Origin: Escherichia coli
GTDB lineage: Bacteria > Pseudomonadota > Gammaproteobacteria > Enterobacterales > Enterobacteriaceae
NCBI GenBank assembly: GCA_021307345.1
Contig: CP089930.1
Location: 2,976,001 to 3,040,000, forward strand
DNA length: 64,000 bases
Direction: 5' to 3'
Shown here: positions 22,701-37,832 of the stretch, in pieces
Numbering within the stretch: position 1 is the stretch's first letter
Layout: every line of letters starts with the position of its first letter
Notes under the pieces: model-generated
The model's input: only the letters and a program-made list of their open reading frames with translations
Told to the model about the DNA's origin: nothing
Databases searched by the model: none
Translations under genes and position numbers: made by a program

Positions 22701-24136
22701 TTTGCCTCCGATGCCAGTTCGTCAAAGACGTCTTTGCCGAGTGAACATTCCGGGCACAGGAAGTTATCCGGGACTTCACTCCACGGCGTTCCTGGCGCAA
22801 CGTCCTGCATTGGCTCGCCTTTTGCCGGATCGTAAATCCACTGGCAGACGCTGCATTGCATCCGTGGGCCGAGGTCAGCCGTCGTGGTGGCACAGGTTTC
22901 TTCTTTAACCACCGTATTCACCGTGTTCTGCGGCAGCGGCGAAAGCGCCCATTGACGGGCGATTTCACGACCGTGTTCACGGCATAACTCCAGAGCGTCC
23001 TGATCCGGTCGCCATTTGGCTTTCAGGCTAAGCGACATTTCGAAACCTGCATCCTGCAGGCGCGTGGAAAGACGATCCACCGCACCGCCGCTCCAGCCGT
23101 GAGAGCCGAAAGCACTGGCGCGTTTGTTACGGAAGCGTAATCCGGTCATCTCCTCCACCAGCCCGGCGATTTTCGGCATCATCACGTTATTCATCGTCGA
23201 AGTGCCGACCAGCACGCCTTTTGAGCGGAAGACATTGGTCAGGATTTCGTTTTTATCGCTTCGGGCGACGTTGAAAATTTTCACCGCTACGCGCGGGTCG
23301 GTTTCCGCGATCCCCTGGGCGATAGCGTCAGCCATCATGCGGGTATTATTCGACATGGTGTCGTAGAAAATGGTGATTCTGTCTTCCTGATAATCCGCCG
23401 CCCATTTCAGGTACAGCTCGACAATTTGCGTCGGGTTATCGCGCCATACCACGCCGTGAGAGGTCGCTATCATATCGACTGGTAAGTTAAAGCCCAGGAT
23501 CTCGGTAATTTTCGGCGTTACCAGGCGGCTGAACGGCGTCAGGATATTGGCGTAGTAACGCTGGCACTGCTCGAAAAGCTCCGTCTGATCCACTTCATCG
23601 TTGAACAGATGCTCGTCGCAGTAGTGCTGACCGAAAGCATCGTTACTGAACAGCACCGCGTCGCCAGTCAGGTAAGTCATCATGCTGTCCGGCCAGTGCA
23701 GCATTGGCGTTTCGACAAAAATGAGCTGTTTGCCGTTGCCGATATCCAGCGTGTCGCCAGTTTTCACCACATTAAAATTCCACTCCGGATGATGGTGATG
23801 ACCATTTATCGAGTCGATAGCGTTGGCTGTACAGTAGATCGGCGTATCGGGAATTTGCGCCATCAGTTCAGTCAGCGCCCCGGCGTGGTCCTCTTCTGCA
23901 TGGTTAATCACGATGTAATCGATATCCGCCAGATCGATTTCATTACGTAGGTTCTGCACAAATTCGCGGCTGAATTTATGGTCGACGGTGTCGATCAGCA
24001 CGTTTTTTTCTTCGCGGATGAGGTAGCTGTTGTAGCTGCTGCCGCGCAGCGTTTTATATTCCGTGCCGTGAAAATCACGTACTTCCCAGTCACGTTGACC
24101 CACCCAATGAATGTTATTTTTCACCACAATAGACAT
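22697..24136 (-). CDS. norV: NorV, anaerobic nitric oxide reductase (flavorubredoxin)
   Basis: Reduces NO to N2O under anaerobic conditions. The 479-residue protein is full length. The N-terminal metallo-beta-lactamase domain has the di-iron motif HAEEDHAG near residue 79. A flavodoxin domain ([16 protein letters not shown]) follows near residue 257. The C-terminal rubredoxin has [10 protein letters not shown] and CPECSLG. Some pathogenic E. coli carry an internal norV deletion; none is seen here. Confidence 0.97.
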   Translation of the reverse strand: MSIVVKNNIHWVGQRDWEVRDFHGTEYKTLRGSSYNSYLIREEKNVLIDTVDHKFSREFVQNLRNEIDLADIDYIVINHAEEDHAGALTELMAQIPDTPIYCTANAIDSINGHHHHPEWNFNVVKTGDTLDIGNGKQLIFVETPMLHWPDSMMTYLTGDAVLFSNDAFGQHYCDEHLFNDEVDQTELFEQCQRYYANILTPFSRLVTPKITEILGFNLPVDMIATSHGVVWRDNPTQIVELYLKWAADYQEDRITIFYDTMSNNTRMMADAIAQGIAETDPRVAVKIFNVARSDKNEILTNVFRSKGVLVGTSTMNNVMMPKIAGLVEEMTGLRFRNKRASAFGSHGWSGGAVDRLSTRLQDAGFEMSLSLKAKWRPDQDALELCREHGREIARQWALSPLPQNTVNTVVKEETCATTTADLGPRMQCSVCQWIYDPAKGEPMQDVAPGTPWSEVPDNFLCPECSLGKDVFDELASEAK

Positions 24137-24183
24137 AGCAACCTCAATTTATTCAGCGTGTTCTAAAAAGATGCCTTGTTAAT

Positions 24184-24199
24184 TGCAGATTGCGTGCCA
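24184..24199 (-). promoter_or_regulatory. Sigma-54 promoter of norVW
   Basis: Read on the minus strand, TGGCACGCAATCTGCA has GG-N10-GC spacing, a good -24/-12 element. It is 48 bases upstream of norV and faces away from norR. Confidence 0.92.
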
Positions 24200-24254
24200 G
24201 TTTTTTATCTGATTGTTTTTAATGTATAAATTAATTTATGCTCATTAGTGAGTA

Positions 24255-24310
24255 GTCAAAATGACTATCAATAAAATGGTCAATATGACAATATCAATAG
24301 TCAAATTGAC
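24255..24310. promoter_or_regulatory. Three NorR enhancer sites
   Basis: Three inverted repeats with the GT-N7-AC core occur in a row: GTCAAAATGAC (24255-24265), GTCAATATGAC (24279-24289) and GTCAAATTGAC (24300-24310). Their starts are 24 and 21 bases apart, matching the three NorR sites required upstream of the norVW sigma-54 promoter. The last one is only 12 bases from the norR start. Confidence 0.93.
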
Positions 24311-24322
24311 AGTGAGGCAAAG

Positions 24323-25837
24323 ATGAGTTTTTCCGTTGATGTGCTGGCGAATATCGCCATCGAATTGCAGCGTGGGATTGGTCATCAGGATCGTTTTCAG
24401 CGCCTGATCACCACGCTGCGTCAGGTGCTGGAGTGCGATGCGTCTGCGTTGCTACGTTACGACTCGCGGCAGTTTATTCCGCTTGCCATCGACGGGCTGG
24501 CGAAGGATGTACTCGGTAGACGCTTTGCGCTGGAAGGGCATCCTCGGCTGGAAGCGATTGCCCGCGCTGGGGACGTGGTGCGCTTTCCCGCAGACAGCGA
24601 ATTGCCCGATCCCTATGACGGTTTGATTCCCGGGCAGGAGAGACTGAAGGTTCACGCCTGCGTTGGTCTGCCGTTGTTTGCCGGGCAAAACCTGATCGGC
24701 GCACTGACGCTCGACGGGATGCAGCCCGATCAGTTCGATGTTTTCAGCGATGAAGAGCTACGGCTGATTGCTGCGCTGGCGGCTGGGGCGTTAAGTAATG
24801 CGTTGCTGATTGAACAACTGGAAAGCCAGAATATGCTGCCGGGCGATGCCGCGCCGTTTGAAGCGGTGAAACAGACGCAGATGATTGGCTTGTCCCCAGG
24901 CATGACGCAATTGAAAAAAGAGATTGAGATTGTGGCGGCGTCCGATCTCAACGTCCTGATCAGCGGTGAGACGGGAACCGGTAAGGAGCTGGTGGCGAAA
25001 GCGATTCATGAAGCCTCGCCACGGGCGGTGAATCCGCTGGTCTATCTCAACTGTGCCGCACTGCCGGAAAGTGTGGCGGAAAGTGAACTGTTCGGGCATG
25101 TGAAAGGGGCGTTTACTGGCGCTATCAGTAACCGCAGCGGGAAGTTTGAAATGGCGGATAACGGCACGCTGTTTCTGGATGAGATCGGCGAGTTGTCGTT
25201 GGCATTGCAGGCCAAGCTGCTGCGGGTGTTGCAGTATGGCGATATTCAGCGCGTTGGCGATGACCGCAGTTTGCGGGTCGATGTGCGCGTGCTGGCGGCG
25301 ACTAATCGCGACTTGCGTGAAGAGGTGCTGGCAGGGCGATTCCGCGCCGATTTGTTCCATCGCCTGAGCGTGTTTCCGCTTGCGGTGCCGCCGCTGCGTG
25401 AGCGGGGCGATGACGTCATTCTGCTGGCGGGGTATTTCTGCGAGCAGTGCCGCCTGCGGCTGGGGCTTTCCCGCGTGGTATTAAGCGCCAGTGCGCGAAA
25501 TTTACTGCAACACTACAGTTTTCCGGGGAACGTGCGCGAACTGGAACATGCTATTCATCGGGCGGTAGTGCTGGCGAGAGCGACCCGCAGCGGCGATGAA
25601 GTGATTCTCGAGGCGCAACATTTTGCTTTTCCAGAAGTGACGGTGCCGCCGCCAGAAGTGGCAGCGGTGCCCGTTGTTAAGCAAAACCTGCGTGAAGCGA
25701 CAGAAGCGTTCCAGCGTGAAACCATTCGCCAGGTACTGGCACAAAATCATCACAACTGGGCCGCCTGCGCGCGGATGCTGGAAACCGACGTCGCCAACCT
25801 GCATCGGCTGGCGAAACGTCTGGGGTTGAAGGATTAA
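24323..25837 (+). CDS. norR: NorR, nitric-oxide-sensing sigma-54 activator
   Basis: Senses NO through a non-haem iron in its N-terminal GAF domain and activates norVW. The 504-residue protein has the GAF region to about residue 180. The AAA+ domain carries [15 protein letters not shown] near residue 216 and GAFTGA near residue 266. A C-terminal helix-turn-helix ends in [18 protein letters not shown]. It is divergent from norV. Its last four bases overlap the convergent gutQ end. Confidence 0.97.
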   Translation: MSFSVDVLANIAIELQRGIGHQDRFQRLITTLRQVLECDASALLRYDSRQFIPLAIDGLAKDVLGRRFALEGHPRLEAIARAGDVVRFPADSELPDPYDGLIPGQERLKVHACVGLPLFAGQNLIGALTLDGMQPDQFDVFSDEELRLIAALAAGALSNALLIEQLESQNMLPGDAAPFEAVKQTQMIGLSPGMTQLKKEIEIVAASDLNVLISGETGTGKELVAKAIHEASPRAVNPLVYLNCAALPESVAESELFGHVKGAFTGAISNRSGKFEMADNGTLFLDEIGELSLALQAKLLRVLQYGDIQRVGDDRSLRVDVRVLAATNRDLREEVLAGRFRADLFHRLSVFPLAVPPLRERGDDVILLAGYFCEQCRLRLGLSRVVLSASARNLLQHYSFPGNVRELEHAIHRAVVLARATRSGDEVILEAQHFAFPEVTVPPPEVAAVPVVKQNLREATEAFQRETIRQVLAQNHHNWAACARMLETDVANLHRLAKRLGLKD

Positions 25838-26799
25838 ATAATCCCGGCCTGATAGAAATCCTGCAGGTTAATCGCGCCGGTGAGTTTGCCGTTTTCATCC
25901 ACCACCGGTGCGGCGGTGATTTTGCGCTTCATCAGGATCTCTTTAGCGTCGATGGCGCGACTTTGCGCCTGTAATGTGGTGCCGCCTGCCGTCATCGCTT
26001 CATTAACCGGCGTGGTGAGTGCGCCGCCGCCAACCAGCCAGCGACGTAAATCACCGTCGGTAAAGACGCCTTGTACCTGTTGTTGAGCGTCACATACTGC
26101 CACCAGCCCCAGACCGGTGCGGCTGAGTTCCAGCATTGCATCCATCACGCTGGCGGTTAACGCCACCTGCGGGATGGCGTCATCACGGCGCATCAGATGA
26201 TGTACTTTATTCAGCAAGCGAGCGCCCAGCGCGCCGGCAGGGTGGGAGCGGGCAAAATCTTCTTCATTAAAACCGCGCGCCTGCATGACTGCCATCGCCA
26301 GTGCGTCACCCATCATCAGGGTATTCACAGTGCTGGAGGTCGGCGCAAGGTGCATCGGGCAGGCTTCGCGTTCGACGGAAATATCCAGCACCGCTTTTGC
26401 CGCCAGGCCCAGCGGTGACGTCGGTTTGCCGGTCATCGCCAGCAGCGCGATAGATTTGTCTTCCAGACGCGGAATAATCAGATCCAGTTCCTTCGCGCCA
26501 CCGGAGTAAGAGATAAACAGCATCACATCGCGGCTTTCAATCATCCCCAGATCGCCGTGCAGTGCTTCTGCGGGATGGACAAAAAAAGCCGGTGTGCCGG
26601 TACTGGCAAGCGTTGCGGCGATCTTTTTGCCAATGTGGCCCGATTTGCCAATTCCCGAAACCACCACTTTGCCTTCGCAGTGCAGGATGATATTGGCGGC
26701 GCGAACAAAATCATCGCCCAGACGTTCCGGTAAACGGCTTGCTTCCTGCAACTCCAGGGTTAACGTCTGACGCCCTGCGTTTAGTAGTGCTTCACTCAT
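25834..26799 (-). CDS. gutQ: GutQ, arabinose-5-phosphate isomerase
   Basis: Interconverts ribulose 5-phosphate and arabinose 5-phosphate, a paralogue of KdsD placed in the glucitol operon. The 321-residue protein has an N-terminal SIS domain ([36 protein letters not shown]) and a C-terminal CBS pair ([29 protein letters not shown]). It overlaps the srlR end by eight bases. Confidence 0.96.
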   Translation of the reverse strand: MSEALLNAGRQTLTLELQEASRLPERLGDDFVRAANIILHCEGKVVVSGIGKSGHIGKKIAATLASTGTPAFFVHPAEALHGDLGMIESRDVMLFISYSGGAKELDLIIPRLEDKSIALLAMTGKPTSPLGLAAKAVLDISVEREACPMHLAPTSSTVNTLMMGDALAMAVMQARGFNEEDFARSHPAGALGARLLNKVHHLMRRDDAIPQVALTASVMDAMLELSRTGLGLVAVCDAQQQVQGVFTDGDLRRWLVGGGALTTPVNEAMTAGGTTLQAQSRAIDAKEILMKRKITAAPVVDENGKLTGAINLQDFYQAGII

Positions 26800-27565
26800 T
26801 GCTTTCTCCGGTAATGATCACGTCGATCCCTTTCTCTTCCAGCGCCTGACGAAACGCCGGATCGATACCTGCGTCGGTAATCAGCTTATCGACGCTTTCA
26901 AGACTGCAAACTACGTTGGGGCTTTTACGGCCAAACTTCGATGAGTCAGCCATCAAAATCACTTCGCGCGCGGCATTGCACATTGCCTTACTGACGGTAT
27001 AGACCTCGTTGAACGTGGTTACGCCCGCATTGAGATCGATGCCGTCGGTGCCCATAAATAATTTATCGAAGGTGAAATGCTCGAAGGCATTCTCTGCCAG
27101 TTGCCCGTGAAATGAGGCCGATTTTTTGCGAAATGTTCCGCCTGGCATCAGGATGGTTTGTTCGTTATCCAGTTCGGATAGCGCGTTGACGATATGCAGG
27201 CTGTTGGTCATCACCGTGATGTTATTAAAGCGCGAGAGCATGGGAACCATCTGCAACACGGTACTGCCAGCATCAAGAATGATCGAATCGCCATCATGAA
27301 TAAAACTGACGGCGGCTTCCGCAATCAGCTCTTTCTTGTGGGTGTTGATGAGCGTTTTATGATCGATAGGCGGATCGGATTCCTCTTTATTTAACACCAC
27401 GCCGCCATAGGTACGGATGACGGTTCCTGCATGTTCCAGAATAACCAGATCTTTGCGAATGGTGGTGCCTGTGGTGTCAAAGTATTGCGCCAATTCTTCA
27501 ACCGAGCATTTACCCTGCTTTTGCAGATACTCCAGAATGGCGGCCTGACGCTGACGAGGTTTCAT
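26792..27565 (-). CDS. srlR: SrlR, DeoR-family repressor of the glucitol operon
   Basis: DNA-binding repressor of srl. In 257 residues it has the DeoR helix-turn-helix ([18 protein letters not shown], then [19 protein letters not shown]) and a sugar-phosphate-sensing domain with the [10 protein letters not shown] motif. It starts 66 bases after srlM and overlaps gutQ by eight bases. Confidence 0.96.
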   Translation of the reverse strand: MKPRQRQAAILEYLQKQGKCSVEELAQYFDTTGTTIRKDLVILEHAGTVIRTYGGVVLNKEESDPPIDHKTLINTHKKELIAEAAVSFIHDGDSIILDAGSTVLQMVPMLSRFNNITVMTNSLHIVNALSELDNEQTILMPGGTFRKKSASFHGQLAENAFEHFTFDKLFMGTDGIDLNAGVTTFNEVYTVSKAMCNAAREVILMADSSKFGRKSPNVVCSLESVDKLITDAGIDPAFRQALEEKGIDVIITGESNE

Positions 27566-27631
27566 GGGCGTGATTACCTGATTTAGGTTTCAAAATGATA
27601 ACTTCGCAAGCAAGTAACATTCACAACGAAA

Positions 27632-27991
27632 TTATCCACGTTTCAGTTTAAGTGCCAATGATAGAGCATTCTGTGATAGTGGATCACGGGGAAAGATCAC
27701 ATCGGGCCTCAAATCACCAGAATACATACCCTTAATTGCGGGAATTTTTTGTGGTCGGGCGAAAACGGTCAGTCCTTTCATAAACAAGGTGTCGGTGACG
27801 CGCTGCTGATCGTCCAGGGCGATGGCGACCACGACCCGTGGCTTAAAGCGCCCACTGGAACGGCCTACACCGACGCGCCCTTGCTGGCAGAGCGCGTCGA
27901 AGGCTCGATTAAAACGAGAAATTTGCCAACCGCCTAAGGCCAGTTGCGCGCACCAGGCGATAACGGCGACGGTGATGAGTGCGGATACCAT
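27632..27991 (-). CDS. srlM: SrlM (GutM), glucitol operon activator
   Basis: Accessory activator of srl expression. The protein is 119 residues. The N-terminus is strongly hydrophobic (ALITVAVIAWCAQLALGGWQ), suggesting a membrane anchor, and is followed by a basic region. No helix-turn-helix is obvious. The name rests on recognised sequence and its position between srlD and srlR. Confidence 0.94.
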   Translation of the reverse strand: MVSALITVAVIAWCAQLALGGWQISRFNRAFDALCQQGRVGVGRSSGRFKPRVVVAIALDDQQRVTDTLFMKGLTVFARPQKIPAIKGMYSGDLRPDVIFPRDPLSQNALSLALKLKRG

Positions 27992-28017
27992 AACTTCTCC
28001 TTAATGTAGTGGCGGAA

Positions 28018-28091
28018 GTCCTGTAGGCCTGAGAAGCGTAGCGCATCAGGCATTCTATTAGTCTCGCGGAGATCCTTAACGGATCTCCGCT
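28018..28091. repeat. REP element and strong hairpin inside the srl operon (srlD-srlM gap)
   Basis: A REP-type unit (GTAGGCCTGAGAAGCGTAGC, on to GCATCAGGC) lies at about 28022-28053. It is followed at 28066-28090 by a perfect 10-bp stem, GCGGAGATCC and GGATCTCCGC with loop TTAAC. Both fall between srlD and srlM on the transcript and could stabilise the upstream message or partly stop transcription. Confidence 0.8.
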
Positions 28092-28096
28092 GTTGA

Positions 28097-29252
<1,156 letters not shown>

Positions 29253-29262
29253 GTTTCAGCCT

Positions 29263-30800
<1,538 letters not shown>

Positions 30801-30856
30801 TTATTGTTTTATTACCAAACGGCAACACAATCTAATCAGATTGAAAGATTTAAAAG

Positions 30857-30872
30857 TGTTATTTTGATCGCA
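30857..30872 (-). promoter_or_regulatory. Possible CRP site upstream of srlA
   Basis: On the minus strand TGCGATCAAAATAACA matches TGTGA-N6-TCACA at eight of ten conserved positions. It lies 75 bases before srlA, where catabolite control of glucitol use is expected. Confidence 0.55.
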
Positions 30873-31037
30873 AAATGAAAGATAAATATTTTAATTTGAA
30901 AGTTTAGTTAAGAGAATGGCGATGAAGGTGATTTGTGTTATGTAAAGTCCGTATTGGGCAGTGACTACCGCTTCCTTGTGCGGGGCGGGATGCTTTACCA
31001 TACTTGCCCCTGGTTGAATCTGTTAAATGGACTCCTC

Positions 31038-32123
31038 ATGGTCAAGCGTCGTTATGTAACATTACTTCCCCTTTTTGTGTTGCTTGCCGCCTGTAGCAGC
31101 AAGCCAAAACCTACTGAGACTGAAACGACCACCGGAACGCCGTCCGGCGGCTTCCTGCTTGAGCCGCAGCACAATGTGATGCAGATGGGCGGTGACTTCG
31201 CTAACAACCCGAATGCGCAGCAGTTCATCGACAAAATGGTGAACAAACACGGCTTCAATCGTCAGCAGTTGCAGGAAATCCTCTCTCAGGCGAAACGTCT
31301 GGATTCGGTACTGCGGCTGATGGATAACCAGGCACCAACCACATCAGTGAAGCCGCCATCAGGCCCGAATGGCGCATGGTTGCGTTATCGCAAAAAATTT
31401 ATTACGCCGGATAACGTGCAGAACGGCGTGGTTTTCTGGAACCAGTATGAAGATGCGCTGAATCGCGCGTGGCAGGTGTATGGCGTACCGCCGGAAATTA
31501 TTGTCGGGATTATCGGCGTCGAAACCCGCTGGGGACGCGTGATGGGTAAAACCCGCATCCTCGATGCGTTGGCGACGCTGTCATTTAACTACCCACGCCG
31601 CGCGGAGTATTTCTCTGGCGAGCTGGAAACTTTCCTGCTGATGGCGCGCGATGAGCAGGACGATCCGCTCAATCTGAAAGGTTCCTTTGCCGGGGCAATG
31701 GGCTACGGTCAGTTTATGCCGTCGTCTTACAAACAATACGCCGTGGATTTCAGCGGCGACGGACATATCAACCTGTGGGATCCGGTTGATGCCATTGGCA
31801 GCGTGGCGAACTATTTCAAAGCGCATGGCTGGGTGAAAGGCGATCAGGTCGCTGTAATGGCAAATGGTCAGGCTCCGGGCTTGCCAAATGGCTTCAAAAC
31901 CAAGTACAGCATTTCACAACTTGCAGCGGCAGGGCTGACGCCACAGCAGCCACTGGGCAATCATCAGCAGGCCAGCTTGCTGCGTCTGGATGTCGGGACG
32001 GGGTATCAGTACTGGTACGGTTTGCCGAACTTCTACACCATCACCCGTTACAACCACAGCACCCATTACGCAATGGCGGTCTGGCAGTTAGGACAAGCCG
32101 TGGCGCTGGCGCGCGTACAGTAA
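31038..32123 (+). CDS. mltB: MltB, membrane-bound lytic murein transglycosylase B
   Basis: Outer-membrane lipoprotein that cleaves peptidoglycan glycan chains with formation of anhydromuramic ends. The start was set at ATG 31038 (MVKRRYVTLLPLFVLLAACSS), giving 361 residues. It has a lipobox LAAC with the modified cysteine at residue 19. The catalytic glutamate is in GIIGVETRWG near residue 162. The family motif GYGQFMPSSYKQYAVDF lies near residue 222. Confidence 0.97.
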   Translation: MVKRRYVTLLPLFVLLAACSSKPKPTETETTTGTPSGGFLLEPQHNVMQMGGDFANNPNAQQFIDKMVNKHGFNRQQLQEILSQAKRLDSVLRLMDNQAPTTSVKPPSGPNGAWLRYRKKFITPDNVQNGVVFWNQYEDALNRAWQVYGVPPEIIVGIIGVETRWGRVMGKTRILDALATLSFNYPRRAEYFSGELETFLLMARDEQDDPLNLKGSFAGAMGYGQFMPSSYKQYAVDFSGDGHINLWDPVDAIGSVANYFKAHGWVKGDQVAVMANGQAPGLPNGFKTKYSISQLAAAGLTPQQPLGNHQQASLLRLDVGTGYQYWYGLPNFYTITRYNHSTHYAMAVWQLGQAVALARVQ

Positions 32124-32267
32124 CTCTTTGCAAGAGGGGGGCGTGAGCTTCCCTCTGGCTAATCAGCTTTTTTCTGAATCCTCCTCGTAAAATTGCAACG
32201 CCAACACCATCTTCCTGACGAAAGTGCTATCTTGTCCGGCATAAATATCTGACTGACAGAGGTTGTG

Positions 32268-32762
32268 ATGACTGACAGTGAACTGATGCAATTAAGCGAG
32301 CAGGTAGGGCAGGCGCTGAAAGCCCGTGGCGCAATCGTAACAACCGCTGAGTCTTGTACCGGCGGCTGGGTAGCGAAAGTGATTACCGATATTGCCGGTA
32401 GTTCCGCCTGGTTTGAACGCGGATTTGTCACCTACAGTAACGAAGCCAAAGCGCAAATGATCGGCGTGCGAGAAGAGACGCTGGCGCTGCATGGCGCGGT
32501 GAGTGAACCCGTCGTGGTGGAAATGGCAATTGGCGCCCTGAAAGCGGCTCGTGCTGATTATGCCGTTTCTATTAGTGGTATCGCTGGGCCAGACGGCGGC
32601 AGCGAAGAGAAACCTGTTGGCACCGTCTGGTTTGCTTTTGCCTCAGCCAGCGGCGAAGGTGTTACCCGCCGGGAATGCTTCAGTGGCGACCGCGAAGCCG
32701 TGCGTCGTCAGGCGACGGCGTATGCCTTGCAGACGCTGTGGCAACAATTTCTACAAAATACT

Positions 32763-32765
<3 letters not shown>
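32268..32765 (+). CDS. pncC: PncC, nicotinamide-nucleotide amidase
   Basis: Deamidates NMN to nicotinate mononucleotide in pyridine nucleotide recycling (CinA C-terminal family). The start is ATG 32268, directly after an in-frame GTG. The 165-residue protein has the family segments TTAESCTGGWVAKV near residue 27 and SISGIAGPDGGSEEKPVGTV near residue 102. It ends just before the recA LexA box. Confidence 0.95.
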
Positions 32766-33906
<1,141 letters not shown>

Positions 33907-33944
33907 TCATTAGTTATTGATGATAATAGATAATGTGTGCACGG

Positions 33945-34060
33945 ACGGTCCCCTCGCCCCTTTGGGGAGAGGGTTAGGGTGAGGGGAACAGGCCAGCACT
34001 GGCGTGAAGAGTGATTCTCACTCTGGCCCGCTAACTGGAAGGGCGAGGAGGAAGATCGTG
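33945..34060. repeat. Box C-like repeat in an enlarged recA-recX spacer
   Basis: The sequence GTCCCCTCGCCCCTTTGGGG, continuing GAGAGGGTTAGGGTGAGGGG, folds back on itself and matches the box C type of E. coli intergenic repeat. It is followed by more sequence of unknown origin up to the recA terminator. The spacer is 239 bases, larger than I remember for K-12. Confidence 0.65.
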
Positions 34061-34098
34061 TCTACATTTATAAGTGAGCTAATTTGTTAGCAATCTCT

Positions 34099-34125
34099 GG
34101 GCCGCATCTGCGGCCCTTTTGCTTT
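34099..34125 (+). terminator. Intrinsic terminator between recA and recX
   Basis: GGGCCGCA and TGCGGCCC form an 8-bp stem (34099-34116), with the inner A-T pair marginal, followed at once by TTTTGCTTTTT. Partial read-through is known to supply recX. Confidence 0.92.
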
Positions 34126-34145
34126 TTAAGTTTTAAGGATATGCC

Positions 34146-34646
34146 ATGACAGAATCAACATCCCGTCGTCCGGCATATGCTCGCTTGTTGGATCGCGCGG
34201 TACGCATTCTGGCGGTACGCGATCACAGTGAGCAAGAATTGCGACGTAAACTCGCAGCACCGATAATGGGCAAAAATGGCCCGGAAGAGATTGATGCCAC
34301 GGCGGAAGATTACGAGCGTGTTATTGCCTGGTGCCATGAACATGGCTATCTCGATGACAGCCGATTTGTTGCGCGCTTTATCGCCAGCCGTAGCCGCAAA
34401 GGTTATGGACCAGCGCGTATTCGCCAGGAACTGAATCAGAAAGGTATTTCCCGCGAAGCGACAGAAAAAGCGATGCGTGAATGTGACATCGACTGGTGCG
34501 CACTGGCGCGCGATCAGGCGACGCGAAAATATGGCGAACCACTGCCAACAGTCTTTTCAGAAAAAGTTAAGATCCAACGTTTTCTGCTCTATCGTGGCTA
34601 TCTGATGGAAGATATCCAGGAGATTTGGCGAAATTTTGCCGACTGA
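34146..34646 (+). CDS. recX: RecX, RecA inhibitor
   Basis: Binds RecA filaments and limits their growth and coprotease activity. The 166-residue basic protein is made of three-helix repeats, with recognisable segments such as [24 protein letters not shown] and [14 protein letters not shown]. It is in the usual place after recA, beyond the terminator. Confidence 0.97.
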   Translation: MTESTSRRPAYARLLDRAVRILAVRDHSEQELRRKLAAPIMGKNGPEEIDATAEDYERVIAWCHEHGYLDDSRFVARFIASRSRKGYGPARIRQELNQKGISREATEKAMRECDIDWCALARDQATRKYGEPLPTVFSEKVKIQRFLLYRGYLMEDIQEIWRNFAD

Positions 34647-34774
34647 ACGCATACGGTATTTTACTTCCCAGTCAAGAAAACTTATCTTATTCCCACTTTT
34701 CAGTTACCAGCCCAGCGGTTATTAACTTGCTGCTGCTGGTGGCGATATTTCGTTAGCTTGATTTCAGGATAATT

Positions 34775-37405
34775 ATGAGCAAGAGCACCGCTGAGATCCG
34801 TCAGGCGTTTCTCGACTTTTTCCATAGTAAGGGACATCAGGTAGTTGCCAGCAGCTCCCTGGTCCCCCATAACGACCCAACTTTGTTGTTTACCAACGCC
34901 GGGATGAACCAGTTCAAGGATGTGTTCCTTGGGCTCGACAAGCGTAATTATTCCCGCGCTACCACCTCCCAACGCTGCGTGCGTGCGGGTGGTAAACACA
35001 ACGACCTGGAAAACGTCGGTTACACCGCGCGTCACCATACCTTCTTCGAGATGCTGGGCAACTTCAGCTTCGGCGACTATTTCAAACACGATGCCATTCA
35101 GTTTGCATGGGAACTGCTGACCAGCGAAAAATGGTTTGCCCTGCCGAAAGAGCGTCTGTGGGTTACCGTCTATGAAAGCGACGACGAAGCCTACGAAATC
35201 TGGGAAAAAGAAGTAGGGATCCCGCGCGAACGTATTATTCGCATCGGCGATAACAAAGGTGCGCCATACGCATCTGACAACTTCTGGCAGATGGGTGACA
35301 CTGGTCCGTGCGGCCCGTGCACCGAAATCTTCTACGATCACGGCGACCACATTTGGGGTGGCCCTCCGGGAAGCCCGGAAGAAGACGGCGACCGCTACAT
35401 TGAGATCTGGAACATCGTCTTCATGCAGTTCAACCGCCAGGCAGATGGCACGATGGAACCGCTGCCGAAGCCGTCTGTAGATACCGGTATGGGGCTGGAG
35501 CGTATTGCTGCGGTGCTGCAACACGTTAACTCTAACTATGACATCGATCTGTTCCGCACGCTGATCCAGGCAGTAGCGAAAGTCACTGGCGCGACCGATC
35601 TAAGCAACAAATCGCTGCGCGTAATCGCTGACCACATTCGTTCTTGTGCGTTCCTGATCGCTGATGGCGTTATGCCGTCCAACGAAAACCGTGGTTATGT
35701 ACTGCGTCGTATCATTCGTCGCGCGGTGCGTCACGGCAATATGCTGGGCGCGAAAGAAACCTTCTTCTACAAGCTGGTGGGGCCACTGATCGACGTTATG
35801 GGCTCTGCGGGTGAAGACCTGAAACGCCAGCAGGCGCAGGTTGAGCAGGTGCTGAAGACTGAAGAAGAGCAGTTTGCTCGTACTCTGGAACGCGGTCTGG
35901 CGCTGCTGGACGAAGAGCTGGCGAAGCTTTCCGGTGATACGCTGGATGGCGAAACAGCTTTCCGCCTGTACGACACCTACGGCTTCCCGGTTGACCTGAC
36001 GGCTGACGTTTGTCGTGAGCGCAATATCAAAGTTGACGAAGCTGGTTTTGAAGCAGCAATGGAAGAGCAGCGTCGTCGTGCGCGCGAAGCCAGCGGCTTT
36101 GGTGCCGATTACAACGCAATGATCCGTGTTGACAGTGCATCTGAATTTAAAGGCTATGACCATCTGGAACTGAACGGCAAAGTGACCGCGCTGTTTGTTG
36201 ATGGTAAAGCGGTTGATGCCATCAATGCAGGCCAGGAAGCGGTAGTTGTGCTGGATCAAACGCCATTCTATGCAGAATCTGGCGGTCAGGTTGGCGATAA
36301 AGGCGAACTGAAAGGCGCAAACTTCTCCTTTGCGGTAGAAGATACTCAGAAATACGGCCAGGCGATTGGCCACATCGGTAAACTTGCTGCGGGTTCTCTG
36401 ACAGTGGGCGACGCGGTGCAGGCTGATGTTGATGAGGCTCGTCGCGCTCGTATTCGTCTGAATCACTCCGCAACGCACTTGATGCACGCCGCGCTGCGCC
36501 AGATTCTGGGGACTCATGTATCGCAGAAAGGTTCTCTGGTTAACGACAAAGTGCTGCGTTTCGACTTCTCACATAATGAAGCGATGAAGCCAGAGGAAAT
36601 TCGTGCCGTAGAGGATCTGGTTAACGCACAGATTCGTCGTAACTTGCCGATCGAAACCAACATCATGGATCTCGAGGCTGCGAAAGCGAAAGGCGCGATG
36701 GCGCTATTTGGCGAGAAGTATGATGAACGTGTACGTGTACTGAGCATGGGCGATTTCTCCACAGAGCTGTGTGGCGGTACTCACGCCAGCCGCACCGGTG
36801 ATATCGGTCTGTTCCGTATTATCTCTGAATCGGGTACTGCTGCGGGCGTTCGTCGTATCGAAGCTGTAACCGGAGAAGGTGCTATTGCCACCGTTCATGC
36901 AGACAGCGATCGCTTAAGCGAAGTTGCGCATCTGCTGAAAGGCGATAGCAATAATCTGGCTGATAAAGTTCGTTCAGTACTGGAACGTACGCGTCAGTTG
37001 GAAAAAGAGCTACAACAGCTTAAAGAACAGGCTGCCGCGCAGGAGAGTGCAAATCTTTCCAGTAAGGCAATTGATGTTAATGGTGTTAAGCTGTTGGTTA
37101 GCGAGCTTAACGGTGTTGAGCCGAAGATGTTGCGTACCATGGTTGACGATTTAAAAAATCAGCTGGGGTCGACAATTATCGTGCTGGCAACGGTAGCCGA
37201 AGGTAAGGTTTCTCTGATTGCAGGCGTATCTAAGGACGTCACAGATCGTGTGAAAGCAGGGGAACTGATTGGTATGGTCGCTCAGCAGGTGGGTGGCAAG
37301 GGTGGTGGACGTCCTGACATGGCGCAAGCCGGTGGTACGGATGCTGCGGCCTTACCTGCAGCGTTAGCCAGTGTGAAAGGCTGGGTCAGCGCGAAATTGC
37401 AATAA
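34775..37405 (+). CDS. alaS: AlaS, alanyl-tRNA synthetase
   Basis: Charges tRNA-Ala and edits mischarged Ser and Gly. The 876-residue length is standard. The class II catalytic domain starts with [17 protein letters not shown] and has the [12 protein letters not shown] motif near residue 237. The editing domain has zinc-type residues in [11 protein letters not shown] near residue 564 and in [12 protein letters not shown] near residue 663. The C-terminal oligomerisation domain ends in [13 protein letters not shown] and the tail. Confidence 0.98.
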   Translation: MSKSTAEIRQAFLDFFHSKGHQVVASSSLVPHNDPTLLFTNAGMNQFKDVFLGLDKRNYSRATTSQRCVRAGGKHNDLENVGYTARHHTFFEMLGNFSFGDYFKHDAIQFAWELLTSEKWFALPKERLWVTVYESDDEAYEIWEKEVGIPRERIIRIGDNKGAPYASDNFWQMGDTGPCGPCTEIFYDHGDHIWGGPPGSPEEDGDRYIEIWNIVFMQFNRQADGTMEPLPKPSVDTGMGLERIAAVLQHVNSNYDIDLFRTLIQAVAKVTGATDLSNKSLRVIADHIRSCAFLIADGVMPSNENRGYVLRRIIRRAVRHGNMLGAKETFFYKLVGPLIDVMGSAGEDLKRQQAQVEQVLKTEEEQFARTLERGLALLDEELAKLSGDTLDGETAFRLYDTYGFPVDLTADVCRERNIKVDEAGFEAAMEEQRRRAREASGFGADYNAMIRVDSASEFKGYDHLELNGKVTALFVDGKAVDAINAGQEAVVVLDQTPFYAESGGQVGDKGELKGANFSFAVEDTQKYGQAIGHIGKLAAGSLTVGDAVQADVDEARRARIRLNHSATHLMHAALRQILGTHVSQKGSLVNDKVLRFDFSHNEAMKPEEIRAVEDLVNAQIRRNLPIETNIMDLEAAKAKGAMALFGEKYDERVRVLSMGDFSTELCGGTHASRTGDIGLFRIISESGTAAGVRRIEAVTGEGAIATVHADSDRLSEVAHLLKGDSNNLADKVRSVLERTRQLEKELQQLKEQAAAQESANLSSKAIDVNGVKLLVSELNGVEPKMLRTMVDDLKNQLGSTIIVLATVAEGKVSLIAGVSKDVTDRVKAGELIGMVAQQVGGKGGGRPDMAQAGGTDAAALPAALASVKGWVSAKLQ

Positions 37406-37419
37406 TATTAGCGTCAGGC

Positions 37420-37446
37420 AATGCCGTGGACTTGCTCCACGGCATT
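37420..37446 (+). terminator. Hairpin after alaS
   Basis: AATGCCGTGGA and TCCACGGCATT form a perfect 11-bp stem with loop CTTGC, 14 bases after the alaS stop. No T-run follows, so it may protect the 3' end rather than act as a strong intrinsic terminator. Confidence 0.7.
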
Positions 37447-37639
37447 CGCATCAACGCTATCGACAACGATAAAGTCAGGTTGAAGTTGTGTATATCGGCT
37501 AAACTTAGGTTTAACAGAATGTAATGCCATGACTGCTTACATGTAATGTGTTTGTCATTGCTTACTTTTTGGCGTTATATGATGGATAATGCCGGGATAC
37601 AGAGAGACCCGACTCTTTTAATCTTTCAAGGAGCAAAGA

Positions 37640-37825
37640 ATGCTGATTCTGACTCGTCGAGTTGGTGAGACCCTCATGATTGGGGATGAGGTCACCGTGA
37701 CAGTTTTAGGGGTAAAGGGCAACCAGGTACGTATTGGCGTAAATGCCCCGAAGGAAGTTTCTGTTCACCGTGAAGAGATCTACCAGCGTATCCAGGCTGA
37801 AAAATCCCAGCAGTCCAGTTACTAA
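37640..37825 (+). CDS. csrA: CsrA, carbon storage regulator (RNA-binding)
   Basis: Homodimeric RNA-binding protein that blocks or stabilises mRNAs with GGA motifs; it is antagonised by CsrB and CsrC. The 61-residue protein [18 protein letters not shown] is complete. The C-terminal RNA-contact segment [13 protein letters not shown] near residue 40 is present. A strong AAGGAGC ribosome-binding site precedes it. The 234-base gap after alaS is expected to contain its several promoters. Confidence 0.98.
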
Positions 37826-37832
37826 TCTTTCC

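Noticed and set aside
22697-24136. Internal norV deletion as seen in some pathogenic E. coli
   Set aside because: The frame encodes the full 479 residues with metallo-beta-lactamase, flavodoxin and rubredoxin parts intact.
35600-36517. 305-codon minus-strand open frame inside alaS
   Set aside because: Shadow of the alaS reading frame with unlikely composition; no start signal or domain.
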